Of a stretch of DNA of 64,000 nt, positions 42,695-53,323 are shown piece by piece. The DNA comes from Streptomyces reniochalinae (GTDB lineage Bacteria; Actinomycetota; Actinomycetes; Streptomycetales; Streptomycetaceae), in contig NZ_QOIM01000038.1 in assembly GCF_003323735.1 (NCBI RefSeq), forward strand, positions 186,001-250,000, read 5' to 3'. Position 1 is the first letter of the stretch. Each line of letters starts with the position of its first letter. A program made the position numbers and the translations under genes. The notes under the pieces were generated by a model that made no database searches, had not been told where the DNA came from, and saw only the letters and a list, made by a program, of their open reading frames with translations.

Positions 42695-43615
42695 TCACCG
42701 GCCTCGGCCGCGGCCGCCCTTCCCCGCCCCACGGGAGCGGCCGCCACGCGCGCGGGCGCCACCGTCGCGGCTGTCCTTCGCCCGTGCGGTACCCCGCACC
42801 TGCCGGGCGGGCGCGGGCACGGGCGAGACGTGGTCCTGCCAGTGCCCGGGGCGGGCCAGCGTGTCGGGGAGGCGGGTGGCCGAGTCCCCGTGGGCCGCGT
42901 TCAGTTGGGGCTGCGTGAGGAAGAGCGCCCCGGACAGGTCGGCACCCCGCAGATCGGCGTCGCGCAGGTCGGCGCCGAGGAAGTCGACCTGGCGCAGATC
43001 CGCTCCGCGCAGGTCCGCCGCGAGCAGCAGCGCGCCCCGCAGCGTGGCACCGCGCAACCGCGCCTTCCGCAGCTGCTTGCCCGTCAGGTCGCCGCGGCGC
43101 AGGTCCCGCCCGCCGAGCCCCGCACGCGCCCGCTCGCTGACCTGCTCCAGAACCGGCCCGACCCGCGCCCGCCACGCCTCGACATCGGCGGCGAGCAGGG
43201 CGGCCACGTCGCCGTCGATCAGCGCGTCCAGCTCGGCCGCCCGCGCTTCGGCCTCCGGGCAGCGACCGCCCCGCGCCGCCTCGGTGAGCAGCCACAGCAG
43301 CTCGTGCAGCTGCCGCGTCACCCGGAAGACCGCGAACAGCCGCGGCCCGGACACCGTTCCCTCGCGGGCCGTCACCCGCTGCCCCGCTCCGTAGCAGTCG
43401 AAGACCGAGCACCCGGTGAAGCCGCTGACGCGCAGCCGCGCGTGGATCGAGCACCGGTTCTCTTCGGTCAGGTTCCCGCACCGCTTTCCCGCCGGTTTGT
43501 CGGCCGCGAAGTCGGCCGACTTCGCGAACGGCAGCGCCACACAGCACAGCCCCGCGCACCGCTCACAGTCGGCCCTCAGCCGTTCCATCCGCTCCGGGCC
43601 TTCGCTCTCGCTCAC
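42695..43615 (-). CDS. Pentapeptide-repeat protein with N-terminal Cys cluster
   Basis: 306 aa. The first 60 residues hold CERCAGLCCVALPFAKSADFA...RCGNL...CSIH...CSVFDCYG, a YkgJ-like metal-binding Cys cluster. After a helical middle comes a run of pentapeptide repeats A(D/N)LRG-like (about 165-225: RDLRRGDLTGKQLRKARLRGATLRGALL...ADLRGADLRQVDFLGADL), which fold as a quadrilateral beta helix. The basic C-terminal tail is Arg/Gly/Lys-rich. Function is unknown; some pentapeptide proteins protect DNA gyrase. It is not evidently part of the lan operon. Confidence 0.82.
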   Translation of the reverse strand: MSESEGPERMERLRADCERCAGLCCVALPFAKSADFAADKPAGKRCGNLTEENRCSIHARLRVSGFTGCSVFDCYGAGQRVTAREGTVSGPRLFAVFRVTRQLHELLWLLTEAARGGRCPEAEARAAELDALIDGDVAALLAADVEAWRARVGPVLEQVSERARAGLGGRDLRRGDLTGKQLRKARLRGATLRGALLLAADLRGADLRQVDFLGADLRDADLRGADLSGALFLTQPQLNAAHGDSATRLPDTLARPGHWQDHVSPVPAPARQVRGTARAKDSRDGGARARGGRSRGAGKGGRGRGR

Positions 43616-43698
43616 CCGTCCAAGCTAACCGGGCTCGTCGGCCGGTGCGGTGTCGCCCTCTCCCGGGCGGCGGGCCGGGGCCCGTGCGGGAGCCGGAT

Positions 43699-44508
43699 TC
43701 AGGGCTTGCGGGCGACCGCGCCGAACTGGGCGACGGTCTTCTCGTCGTCGGCCGCGTGCCCGGGGCGCCAGCGGGAGCAGGAGATGATGCCGGGGGGCAG
43801 CAGTTCGAGCCCGCGGAAGAAACCGGCCACCTCGGCGCGGTCGCGGGCCGTGATCGGTGGCGTGGCGTTCTCGTTCCAGAACCGCATGGCCTCCTCGTTG
43901 GCCTCGCCGCCCAGCTCCAGCGTGGGGTGGGTGAGCACGAGGTAGCTGCCGGAGGGGACAGCCGCCATCAGCGTGTCGACGATGCGGGAGGCCTCGTCGG
44001 TGTCGGCGATGAAGTTGAGGATGCCCAGCATTATGACGGCCACGGGGTCGACGAAGTCGAGGGTGTCGGCCGCGGCGTCGACGATGGCGCTCGGGTGGTG
44101 CGCGTCGGCGTCGATGTAGTCGGTCGCGCCTTCCTCGGAGCTGGTGAGCAGGGCACGGGCGTGGATGAGGACGGTGGGGTCGTTGTCGACGTAGACGATC
44201 CGCGAGGACGGGGCGACCCGCTGGGCCACTTGATGCGTGTTCTCGACGGTGGGCAGTCCGGTGCCGATGTCGAGGAACTGGCGGATGCCCGCCTCCCCCG
44301 CCAGATACCGCACCACGTGGCCGAGGAAGGCCCGGTCCGCGCGCGCCACCTCGCGGATGCTGGGGTACATGCTGGTGACGTGGTCGCCGACCTGCTGGTC
44401 GATGGCGTAGTAGTCCTTGCCGCCCAGCCAGTAGTTCCACACCCTGGCGTTGTGCGCGACATCGGCGACCGGCGTCTCGGCGCCCTCGGGACCGCTGCTC
44501 TCGCTCAC
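43699..44508 (-). CDS. SAM-dependent methyltransferase (Methyltransf_19 / DUF574)
   Basis: 269 aa. The family's opening NARVWNYWLGGKDYYAIDQQVGDHV is present, then FLDIGTGLPTVENTHQVAQRV (SAM-binding loop) and IVYVDNDPTVLIHARALL with the ribose-binding Asp. Streptomycetes carry many paralogues of this kind, often near regulators, and their substrates are not established. It starts 326 bp from the divergent HTH-TOBE gene. Confidence 0.9.
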   Translation of the reverse strand: MSESSGPEGAETPVADVAHNARVWNYWLGGKDYYAIDQQVGDHVTSMYPSIREVARADRAFLGHVVRYLAGEAGIRQFLDIGTGLPTVENTHQVAQRVAPSSRIVYVDNDPTVLIHARALLTSSEEGATDYIDADAHHPSAIVDAAADTLDFVDPVAVIMLGILNFIADTDEASRIVDTLMAAVPSGSYLVLTHPTLELGGEANEEAMRFWNENATPPITARDRAEVAGFFRGLELLPPGIISCSRWRPGHAADDEKTVAQFGAVARKP

Positions 44509-44561
44509 GTGCCGTGTCCTCTCCGTTCCTCACCCGCGCCTTTCGGACCGACCCGCGCCCT

Positions 44562-44618
44562 AGGACCGCTCGAAGGATCCAGGACCGCTCGTGGAGTCCA
44601 GGGCCGCCCGAAGAGTCT
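44562..44618 (+). repeat. Degenerate 19-bp tandem repeat upstream of the methyltransferase
   Basis: Three units at 44562-44580, 44581-44599 and 44600-44618 share the pattern AGGaCCGCtCGnnGnnTCC. They lie in the 327-bp gap 44509-44835. The rest of that gap is GC-rich without a gene until the AT-richer promoter at 44760-44835. Confidence 0.65.
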
Positions 44619-44798
44619 AGGGCGGCGACGTACCGCCGGGCACGACCGCGCGCGAGGCGGCCGCACCGCCGTGGGGCGCCGGGAAACCGGCCCGGGCGGA
44701 CGCGCCGGGCGAAGTCGCCCGCCCGGTGCACGACTTCAGCCGGCTTGGGGATTCCTCCAAGCATGATTGGCACATGCTATAGAGAGAAGCCATTCGCA

Positions 44799-44828
44799 TT
44801 GCATATGCGAGGTTATGAGCCATACGTT
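44799..44828 (+). promoter_or_regulatory. Promoter of the HTH-TOBE regulator
   Basis: TTGCAT (44799-44804) and TACGTT (44823-44828) are 18 bp apart, and ATG 44836 follows 7 nt later, fitting a leaderless transcript. The symmetric CGCAT-TGCAT-ATGCG (44795-44809) overlaps the -35 box and may be an operator, possibly for molybdate control. Confidence 0.5.
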
Positions 44829-44835
44829 GACGCAC

Positions 44836-45231
44836 ATGCAGTCGTACACCATCGGCCAGGCAGCCCGGCTGCTCGGCGTCAGCCCGGACACGGCGCGGCG
44901 CTGGGCGGACGCGGGCCGCGTCACCACGCACCGCGACGAGAGCGGGCGCCGTCTGATCGACGGACGGGATCTGGCCGCCTTCTCCGTCGAGCTCGGCCGG
45001 CACGCCGCCGACGAGGACGACGTCCCCTACACCACGGCCCGCAACGCGTTCGCCGGCATCGTGACCGCCGTCAGACTCGGTGACGTGGCGGCGCAGGTCG
45101 AGATCCAGGCGGGCCCGCACCGGCTGGTCTCCCTGCTGACGCGGGAGGCCGTCGAGGAGCTGGGCCTGGAGGTCGGCGTGCAGGCCACGGCCCGCGTCAA
45201 GTCGACCAACGTGCACATCGACACGCCGTAG
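44836..45231 (+). CDS. HTH-TOBE molybdate-responsive regulator/binding protein
   Basis: 131 aa. MerR/excisionase-type HTH at 1-45 (YTIGQAARLLGVSPDTARRWADAGRVTTHRDESGRRLID) joined to a TOBE (molbindin) domain at 65-131 (ARNAFAGIVTAVRLGDVAAQVEIQAGPHRLVSLLTREAVEELGL). The TOBE fold binds molybdate or tungstate oxyanions. The gene leads into modA and the fused modBC, so it probably senses molybdate and regulates uptake. ATG 44836 is preferred on promoter spacing; ATG 44815 is also in frame. Confidence 0.88.
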   Translation: MQSYTIGQAARLLGVSPDTARRWADAGRVTTHRDESGRRLIDGRDLAAFSVELGRHAADEDDVPYTTARNAFAGIVTAVRLGDVAAQVEIQAGPHRLVSLLTREAVEELGLEVGVQATARVKSTNVHIDTP

Positions 45232-45322
45232 GCCCGCCGCCCCGCGTCCCCGCGTCCCGACATTCCGACGCCCCCGGCGTCGCCCCCGTCCCGTCCGCCC
45301 GCCCCATCTGGAGACCCACCGC

Positions 45323-46188
45323 ATGTCCTCGCCCTCGTCGTCGACGCCTTCGCCCTCCTCGCCGCCTTCGTCTCCCTCCTCGCCGCTCGCGTCACCCTCG
45401 TTCCCCCGCTCGCTCCCGACGCACCGCCGCTCCCTCGCCGCGCTCGCCGCCGTCGCCGTGCTGGTTCCGCTCACCGCCTGCGGTGGTGGCGGCGACGGCA
45501 AGGGCGACGAGGCGGGCGAGGGCGACAGGACCGAGCTGACCGTGCTCGCGGCGTCCTCCCTGACCGACGTGTTCAAGGCCGCGGGGAAGGCGTACGAGAA
45601 GGATCACCCGGACACGAAGGTGACCTTCTCCTTCGCCGGGTCCCAGCAGTTGGCCGCCCAGGTCGAGCAGGGGGCGCCGGCCGACGCGCTGGTCACGGCC
45701 GACACCACGACCATGGAAGGGCTCAGCGACGAGACGGGCACGCCGGATGTCATCGCGAAGAACCGGCTCGTCATCGCCACCGGCGAGGGCAACCCGAAGA
45801 AGGTCGAGTCCCTGCGGGATCTCACCGACAAGAAGCTGAAGGTGGTGCTGGCCGCGCCCGAGGTCCCCGTCGGGCGCTACAGCAAGCAGGTGCTGGACGC
45901 CCAGAAGCTCAAGGTCGAACCGGTCTCGCGGGAGACCAACGTCCGCCAGGTGCTGAGCAAGGTGGAGCTGGGCGAGGCCGACGCCGGCATCGTCTACCAG
46001 ACGGACGCGGCGACGGCGCCGAAGAAGGTGGACGCCGTCAAGGTCCCCGACGGTCAGAACGCGATCGCCTCGTACCCGGCCGCCACGCTCAAGGGATCCC
46101 AGCACCGCAAGGAGGCGGCGGCCTTCGTGAAGTGGCTGAAGACCCCCGCGGCGCAGAAGCTGCTGCGCGAGGCGGGCTTCCAGAAGCC

Positions 46189-46192
<4 letters not shown>
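45323..46192 (+). CDS. modA: Molybdate ABC transporter substrate-binding lipoprotein
   Basis: 289 aa. The lipobox LTAC is at about 50-53 after a hydrophobic core (LAALAAVAVLVP). The binding domain has LTVLAASSLTDVFKAAGKAYEK, FAGSQQLAAQVEQGAPADALVTAD and YQTDAATAPKKVDAV, typical of ModA. The 33 residues before the signal core are almost wholly Ser/Pro, an odd N-terminal extension for a lipoprotein. Its stop overlaps the modBC start by 4 nt. Confidence 0.92.
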
Positions 46193-48297
<2,105 letters not shown>

Positions 48298-48306
48298 CCC
48301 CGCCGC

Positions 48307-48324
48307 CGCTCGGCAGGCCGAGCG
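48307..48324 (+). terminator. Hairpin after modBC
   Basis: CGCTCGG-CAGG-CCGAGCG begins 10 nt after the modBC stop. It is a short GC stem without a U tract. Confidence 0.45.
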
Positions 48325-48400
48325 CCCGTGCCGAGGGCGCCGCGTCCCGCCGGCACCCGGTCCCCTGCCCGTTCGGGATAATGGCCCCACGCCCCTACAG

Positions 48401-48418
48401 CGTTCTGTGAAGCGAACG
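48401..48418. promoter_or_regulatory. Operator CGTTC-N8-GAACG upstream of the XRE-cupin gene
   Basis: CGTTC (48401-48405) and GAACG (48414-48418) are inverted repeats with an 8-bp centre, 36 bp before the GTG at 48455. The same element with the same spacing occurs at 49219-49236 before the hydroxyproline operon, which suggests autoregulation. Confidence 0.65.
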
Positions 48419-48454
48419 TTGGGCGCGTGGAAGACCACAGGGAAGGGAGGGGCC

Positions 48455-49087
48455 GTGAGCGGTCCTGAAGCGGCGGAGAGATCGATCCGGGGCATGCTGG
48501 CGCTCAACCTGAAGCGGGCGCGGGCCCAGCGGGGGCTGTCGATCTCGGAGCTGTCGCGGCGCTCGAAGATCGGCAAGGCGACGCTGTCGCAGCTGGAGTC
48601 CGGCACGGGGAACCCCACCATCGAGACGGTCTTCAGTCTCTCCCGCGTCCTGGAGGTGCCCATCTCCGACCTGCTGGACGCGCGGCCGCCCGCCGGTCTG
48701 CGGGTGGTGCGGGCCCAGGAGGTGGAGGTGCTCAGCGGCGAGGGCGTGGACCTGCGCCCGTTGCAGCGGATCGAGTCGGGCGGGGGCGTCTTCGAGGTGT
48801 ACGACCAGCAGGTGCGGGCGGGTGAGCGGCGGGACTCGCTGGGCCATGTGGGGGTGGAGCACACCATCGTGCAGGCCGGGCGGCTCGGGGTACGCGTGGA
48901 GGGCCACGACGTGGAGCTGGGCCCTGGCGACTACGTCGGCTTCGACGCCACGCTGCCGCACGGCTACACGGCGCTGGACGGCACCGTGCGCTCGGTTCTG
49001 CTCCTCCAGTACCGCGCGGACCAGCGACTGCCTCCGGACGCTCCGCACCCCGTCGCGGGCGGGTGCGCACCGCACACCGAGGCGTGA
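48455..49087 (+). CDS. XRE-type regulator with C-terminal cupin domain
   Basis: 210 aa from GTG 48455 (GGGAGGGG upstream). HTH_3 at about 14-70: LALNLKRARAQRGLSISELSRRSKIGKATLSQLESGTGNPTIETVF. The cupin sensor covers about 100-190, with VEHTIVQAGRLGVRVEGHDVELGPGDYVGFDATLPHGYTAL. XRE-cupin regulators commonly control amino acid catabolic operons and are released by a pathway metabolite. The shared operator places the downstream operon under its control. Confidence 0.88.
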   Translation: MSGPEAAERSIRGMLALNLKRARAQRGLSISELSRRSKIGKATLSQLESGTGNPTIETVFSLSRVLEVPISDLLDARPPAGLRVVRAQEVEVLSGEGVDLRPLQRIESGGGVFEVYDQQVRAGERRDSLGHVGVEHTIVQAGRLGVRVEGHDVELGPGDYVGFDATLPHGYTALDGTVRSVLLLQYRADQRLPPDAPHPVAGGCAPHTEA

Positions 49088-49183
49088 GGGCGCCCCAGGA
49101 CGCTCGGGGTGGCACGCGGAGGCGTGCGGCGGCACGCGACGGCATCCGGCGGCACTCCCCATAAAGGCGCTCCGCCGTGGCCG

Positions 49184-49238
49184 TTGACACCCCTGTACGC
49201 CGGGAATACCGTCCCTCTCGTTCGCTTTACCGAACGAG
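49184..49238 (+). promoter_or_regulatory. Promoter and operator of the hydroxyproline operon
   Basis: TTGACA (49184-49189) and TACCGT (49207-49212) are separated by 17 bp, giving a well-formed promoter. CTCGTTCG / CTTTAC / CGAACGAG (49217-49238) contains CGTTC-N8-GAACG (49219-49236) at the expected transcription start, where bound repressor would block initiation. Confidence 0.8.
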
Positions 49239-49246
49239 GAGGTTCG

Positions 49247-50452
49247 ATGAACGGAACGCGGGCCGTGGTGCTCGGTGCCGGGATCATCGGTGCGGCCTGC
49301 GCTCGCGAACTCGCCCTGGCCGGAGCCGCGGTGACCGTCGTCGACCGGGGCGGCCCCGCCGCGGCGACCACCTCGCACGGCGAGGGCAACGTACTCGTCT
49401 CGGACAAGGGTCCAGGACCCGAACTCGCGCTCGCCCAGCTCTCCCGCGAACTGTGGCCCACCGTGCTGACGCAGGTCGCCGAACGGTCGGCGGAGGGACA
49501 CCGGGCCGCCCAGGCCGCCGAGTGGGACCCCAAGGGCGGCATCGTGGTCGCGACGACGAGCGCCGGAGCCCACGCACTCGCACGGTTCGCCGACAGCCAG
49601 CGCTCCGCCGGTGTGCGGGCCGAGCCCCTGGCGCCCGAAGCGCTGCGGGAGGCGGAGCCGTACGTCACCCGCGAGCACACCGCCGCCGTCCACTACGGCG
49701 AGGACGCGCAGGTGCAGCCGGCGGGCGCGGCCACCGCGCTGCTGACGGACGCGCTCGCCGCGGGCGCGGCGCTGCGCGGCGGCGAGGAGGTGTGCTCGGG
49801 GGTCGTCCGCGGCGGCAGGCTCACCGGCGTGCGCACCACCCACGGGCTGCTGGAGGCCGACCTGTTCGTCAACGCCGCCGGCCCCTGGTCCGGCGCGCTC
49901 GCCGCCCGGCTCGGCGCACCCGTCGGCGTCGAGCCCCGGCGCGGCGACGTCCTGGTGACGACGCCGCAGCCGCCCACCGTCTTCCACAAGGTCTACGACG
50001 CCGACTACGTGGGCTCCGTCGGCAGCGGCGAGGAGGAGTCACAGACCTCCGCCGTGGTCGAGTCGACCCGCGCGGGCAGCCTGCTGATCGGCTCCTCGCG
50101 GCGCCGCGTCGGCTTCGACGACCGGCTGCGGCCCGAGGTGCTCTCGGCCGTCGCCGCCAAGGCACTGCGGCTCTTCCCCTCGCTCGCCCGGGTGCCGGTG
50201 ATGCGCGCCTACGGCGGCTTCCGGCCGTACGTGGCAGACCACCTCCCCGTCATCGGAGCCGATCCCCGGCTGCCGGGCCTGTGGCACGCGAGCGGCCACG
50301 AAGGCGCCGGCATCGGGCTGTCGGTGGGCACCGGGCGGCTCCTGCTCCACCTCGTGCGGGGCGAGCCGCCCCCGGTGGACGCCGCCGCGTTCCGGGTGGA
50401 CCGCCCGGCCGTGCTCCGACCCCGCCAGTACCAGCAGCAGGAGACGACATGA
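49247..50452 (+). CDS. FAD-dependent amino acid dehydrogenase, DadA-like (D-hydroxyproline dehydrogenase subunit)
   Basis: 401 aa, ATG after GAGGAGG. The Rossmann FAD motif is VVLGAGIIGAACARELALAGAAVTVVD; DHLPVIGADPRLPGLWHASGHEGAGIGLS is the C-terminal FAD-capping segment of the DAO family. With the next two genes it matches the three-part D-hydroxyproline dehydrogenases, in which the amine-oxidising FAD subunit works with a [2Fe-2S] subunit and a second flavoprotein. The reaction would yield pyrroline-4-hydroxy-2-carboxylate from cis-4-hydroxy-D-proline. The stop overlaps the next start (ATGA). Confidence 0.85.
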   Translation: MNGTRAVVLGAGIIGAACARELALAGAAVTVVDRGGPAAATTSHGEGNVLVSDKGPGPELALAQLSRELWPTVLTQVAERSAEGHRAAQAAEWDPKGGIVVATTSAGAHALARFADSQRSAGVRAEPLAPEALREAEPYVTREHTAAVHYGEDAQVQPAGAATALLTDALAAGAALRGGEEVCSGVVRGGRLTGVRTTHGLLEADLFVNAAGPWSGALAARLGAPVGVEPRRGDVLVTTPQPPTVFHKVYDADYVGSVGSGEEESQTSAVVESTRAGSLLIGSSRRRVGFDDRLRPEVLSAVAAKALRLFPSLARVPVMRAYGGFRPYVADHLPVIGADPRLPGLWHASGHEGAGIGLSVGTGRLLLHLVRGEPPPVDAAAFRVDRPAVLRPRQYQQQETT

Positions 50453-50796
50453 GCCCTCGACTCGTACCCGCACAGCGCGACGCCACGGGCCGCAGGGACC
50501 GGCCGCTGCGCGTCACCGTCGACGGCGTACCGGCCGACGGCATCGCGGGGCAGACGCTGGCAGGGCTCATGCTCGCGTCCGGCAGGACCTCGTGGCGCCG
50601 GGCCCCCTCCGGTGCCCCGCGCGGTCTCTTCTGCGGCATCGGGGTCTGCTTCGACTGCCTGGTCACGGTCAACGGCGAGCCCGACGTGCGGGCCTGCCGC
50701 CGGCGGGCCGTCGACGGCGACGAGGTCACCACCCACTCCCGCGCCGGGCACGGGGACGCCGACGGGCCCGGTCGCACGGCCCGGGAGGAGCGGTGA
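50449..50796 (+). CDS. [2Fe-2S] subunit of the dehydrogenase
   Basis: 115 aa. LFCGIGVCFDCLVTVNGEPDVRACRRRAVDGDEV (about 61-94) carries the four Cys pattern C-x4-C-x2-C-x(n)-C of the small ferredoxin-like subunit (Fer2_4). It passes electrons between the two flavoprotein subunits. It overlaps the genes on both sides by 4 nt (ATGA before, GTGA after), which implies tight stoichiometric translation. Confidence 0.88.
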   Translation: MSPRLVPAQRDATGRRDRPLRVTVDGVPADGIAGQTLAGLMLASGRTSWRRAPSGAPRGLFCGIGVCFDCLVTVNGEPDVRACRRRAVDGDEVTTHSRAGHGDADGPGRTAREER

Positions 50797-52385
50797 CCGT
50801 GCCCGCCGCACGTCGCGTCGCGGTCGTCGGCGCGGGACCCGCCGGGCTCTCCGCGGCGCACGCGGCGCTGGCGGCGGGGGCGCGGGTGACGCTGATCGAC
50901 GCCGCCGAGGAGCCCGGCGGCCAGTACCACCGCACGGTGCCCGAGACGTACGGCCCCCAGCGGCCAGTCCGTCTCCAGCACGGGTGGCGGGCGTTCGAGC
51001 GGCGGCGCCGCCGGGTGCTGGCACACCCCCGGTGCACGTGGCTGCCGCGGACCTCGGTGTGGGCGCTGGAGCAGCCGCAGCCGGAGCACGAGGGCCCGCC
51101 CCGGCTGCACCTGCTGTGCGCGGGCCCGGCGGACGGCGCCGGGCGCACCCGGCACACTCTCGACGTGGACGCCCTCGTGCTGGCCGTGGGCGCTCACGAC
51201 CGCGTCCTGCCGTTCCCCGGCTGGCAGTTGCCGGGTGTCTGCACGGCGGGCGCCGCGCAGGCGCTGGCCAAGGGGGAGCGGGTGGCGGTCGGTGAGCGGG
51301 TGGTGGTCGCGGGCTCCGGCCCCTTCCTCCTTCCGGTGGCGGCCTCTTTGCTGGACGTCGGCTCCCGCGTGCTCGAGGTGCTGGAGGCCAACACCGCGGC
51401 GACGACGGCGCGCGGCTGGGGGCGCCGCCCGTGGGAGCTGGCCGCGCAGGCGGGCAAGGCGGTGGAGCTGGCCGGCCACGCCGCCGTGCTGGCCCGCCAC
51501 CGGGTGCCGTACCGGACGGGCCGGGCCGTGGTCGAGGCACGCGGGGACGGCCGGGTGGAGGAGGTCGTCACGGCACGGCTGCGCGCCGACTGGTCGGTTC
51601 TCGACGGTACGCGGCGCACGCTCGCCGTGGACACCGTGTGTGTCAGCCACGGCTTCAGCCCCCAGCTGGAGTTGCCGCTCGCCGCGGGATGCGCACTGGA
51701 CGAGCGCCCCGCACCGCGCTGCGGCCCGGCGGGCGACGGTGGGGCGGACGACGCCCGCAAGAGCGGTCGGTCCGGCTCCCTTGGCGCGTTCGTACGCGTC
51801 GACGAGCAGCAGCGCACCAGCGTGCCCTGGGTGTTCGCCGCCGGTGAGATCACCGGCATCGCCGGGGCTCCGTCCGCGCGGGCCGAGGGTGCCGTCGCCG
51901 GGTGGTCCGCCGCCACCGGCGGGAGCACGCCACGGGATCCGGGGAGGCGACGGGCGCTGCGGGCGCTGCGGCGAAGCCGCGACCAGGGGCGGGCGTTCGC
52001 CGAACGGCTCGCCCGCGCCCACCCGATCGGTGCCGCGTGGCCGGGCTGGCTGCGGCCGCAGACCGTGGTGTGCCGCTGCGAGGAGACCGACTACGGCTCG
52101 CTGTGTGCCGCTTTCGCCACCGAGGCCGGGTCCGCTTCGCGGGTCGCCAAGCTGAACACCCGCGCGGGGCTCGGCCCCTGCCAGGGCCGGATCTGCGGGC
52201 CGACGGTCGCCGAACTGCGCCGGCGGTTCCTCGGGGACGCCCCGGAGAGGCCGGCCGAGGGGCTGCCGCGGGCCGACCCGCACCGCAGACCGATCGCCCA
52301 GCCCGTCCGGCTCGGCGAACTGGCCGCTCCGTCCGCCCCGCTGACCGATCCAGGTCGCCGTCCCGAAGAGGAGAGCAGTTCATGA
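50793..52385 (+). CDS. Pyridine-nucleotide-type flavoprotein subunit with BFD-like [2Fe-2S] domain
   Basis: 530 aa. FAD motif VAVVGAGPAGLSAAHAALAAGARVTLIDAAEEPGGQYH at the N-terminus; a second nucleotide motif VVVAGSGPFLLPVAASLL. The C-terminal 110 residues hold VVCRCEETDY and GLGPCQGRICGP, the Cys set of a BFD-like iron-sulfur domain. The same architecture occurs in the large subunit of opine and hydroxyproline dehydrogenases. The GTG at 50793 overlaps the previous stop. Confidence 0.88.
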   Translation: MTVPAARRVAVVGAGPAGLSAAHAALAAGARVTLIDAAEEPGGQYHRTVPETYGPQRPVRLQHGWRAFERRRRRVLAHPRCTWLPRTSVWALEQPQPEHEGPPRLHLLCAGPADGAGRTRHTLDVDALVLAVGAHDRVLPFPGWQLPGVCTAGAAQALAKGERVAVGERVVVAGSGPFLLPVAASLLDVGSRVLEVLEANTAATTARGWGRRPWELAAQAGKAVELAGHAAVLARHRVPYRTGRAVVEARGDGRVEEVVTARLRADWSVLDGTRRTLAVDTVCVSHGFSPQLELPLAAGCALDERPAPRCGPAGDGGADDARKSGRSGSLGAFVRVDEQQRTSVPWVFAAGEITGIAGAPSARAEGAVAGWSAATGGSTPRDPGRRRALRALRRSRDQGRAFAERLARAHPIGAAWPGWLRPQTVVCRCEETDYGSLCAAFATEAGSASRVAKLNTRAGLGPCQGRICGPTVAELRRRFLGDAPERPAEGLPRADPHRRPIAQPVRLGELAAPSAPLTDPGRRPEEESSS

Positions 52386-53323
52386 GCGACAGCAAGCAGC
52401 CGCCCCGTGGTCTCGGCGGTGTCGTAGTGGCCACCGCGCTGCCGTACCGCGAGGACGCGGCGGCCCCCGCCGGGCTCGCCGTCGACTACGACAGGTACGC
52501 CGAGCACTGCCGGTGGCTGGTGGAGCGCGGCTGCCACGGCGTGGGGCCCAACGGTTCGCTGGGCGAGTACTCGTCGCTGACGGACCAGGAGCGCCGTACG
52601 GTGGCGCGCACCGCCGTCGAGGCGGTGGGCGGGTCCGGCACGGTGGTGGTCGGCGTGCACGGCGTCGGGTCGCACCAGGCCCGGCACTGGGCCGAGGCCG
52701 CCGCGGAGGACGGCGCGGACGGGGTGCTGTGCCTGCCGCCGACGATGTACCGCGCCAACAAGGGCGAAATCCTGGCACATTTCACGGAGGTGGCCTCCGT
52801 CGGGCTGCCGGTGATGATCTACAACAACCCCCTCGACACCAAGGTGGACCTCACCCCCGACCTGATCGCGGAGGCCGCGCAGATCGACAACGTGGTGGCC
52901 GTCAAGGAGTTCTCCGGTGACGTGCGCCGGGTGCTGGAGATCAGGGAGCGGACCGCCGGCACCGGCCTTGAGGTGATCAGCGGGGCCGACGACGTGGTGC
53001 TGGAGAGCCTGCTGATGGGCGCGAGCGGCTGGTTCGCCGGGTTCCCCAACGTCTTCCCCGCCGAGTCCGCCCGCCTTTTCGAGCTGGCGACCGCCGGGCG
53101 GCTCGCCGAGGCCCGGGCCCTGTACGAGCCGCTGGTGGCCGCGTTCCGGTGGGACTCGCGTACCGAGTTCGTCCAGGCGATCAAGCTGGGCATGGAGCAG
53201 GTCGGCAGGTTCGGCGGCCCCTGCCGTCCGCCGCGCGGCCCGCTGGTACCCGGCCTGCGCGCCCAGGTGGAGGCCGACATGGCGCGTGCGATCGCCGCCC
53301 TCGACGAGCGGGCGGCCGCCTGA
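52382..53323 (+). CDS. DapA/NAL-family enzyme, probable pyrroline-4-hydroxy-2-carboxylate deaminase
   Basis: 313 aa TIM barrel of the dihydrodipicolinate synthase family. GPNGSLGEYSSLTDQERRTVA replaces the usual GTTGE loop, YNNPLDTKVDL gives the catalytic Tyr region, and VVAVKEFSGD contains the Schiff-base Lys175. In hydroxyproline pathways this family deaminates the pyrroline product to alpha-ketoglutarate semialdehyde. The ATG overlaps the previous stop. The semialdehyde dehydrogenase needed for the last step is not in the window. Confidence 0.82.
   Translation: MSDSKQPPRGLGGVVVATALPYREDAAAPAGLAVDYDRYAEHCRWLVERGCHGVGPNGSLGEYSSLTDQERRTVARTAVEAVGGSGTVVVGVHGVGSHQARHWAEAAAEDGADGVLCLPPTMYRANKGEILAHFTEVASVGLPVMIYNNPLDTKVDLTPDLIAEAAQIDNVVAVKEFSGDVRRVLEIRERTAGTGLEVISGADDVVLESLLMGASGWFAGFPNVFPAESARLFELATAGRLAEARALYEPLVAAFRWDSRTEFVQAIKLGMEQVGRFGGPCRPPRGPLVPGLRAQVEADMARAIAALDERAAA

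Noticed and set aside
42550..42762. Small minus-strand frame upstream of the lan operon as a second precursor
   Set aside because: It is Ala/Gly/Arg-rich with no Cys or leader motif, and overlaps the end of the pentapeptide-repeat gene.
36311..44508. Methyltransferase and pentapeptide-repeat genes as tailoring or immunity genes of the lan cluster
   Set aside because: They are separated from the operon by a 200-bp promoter-like gap and belong to families scattered widely in Streptomyces, so I do not include them.
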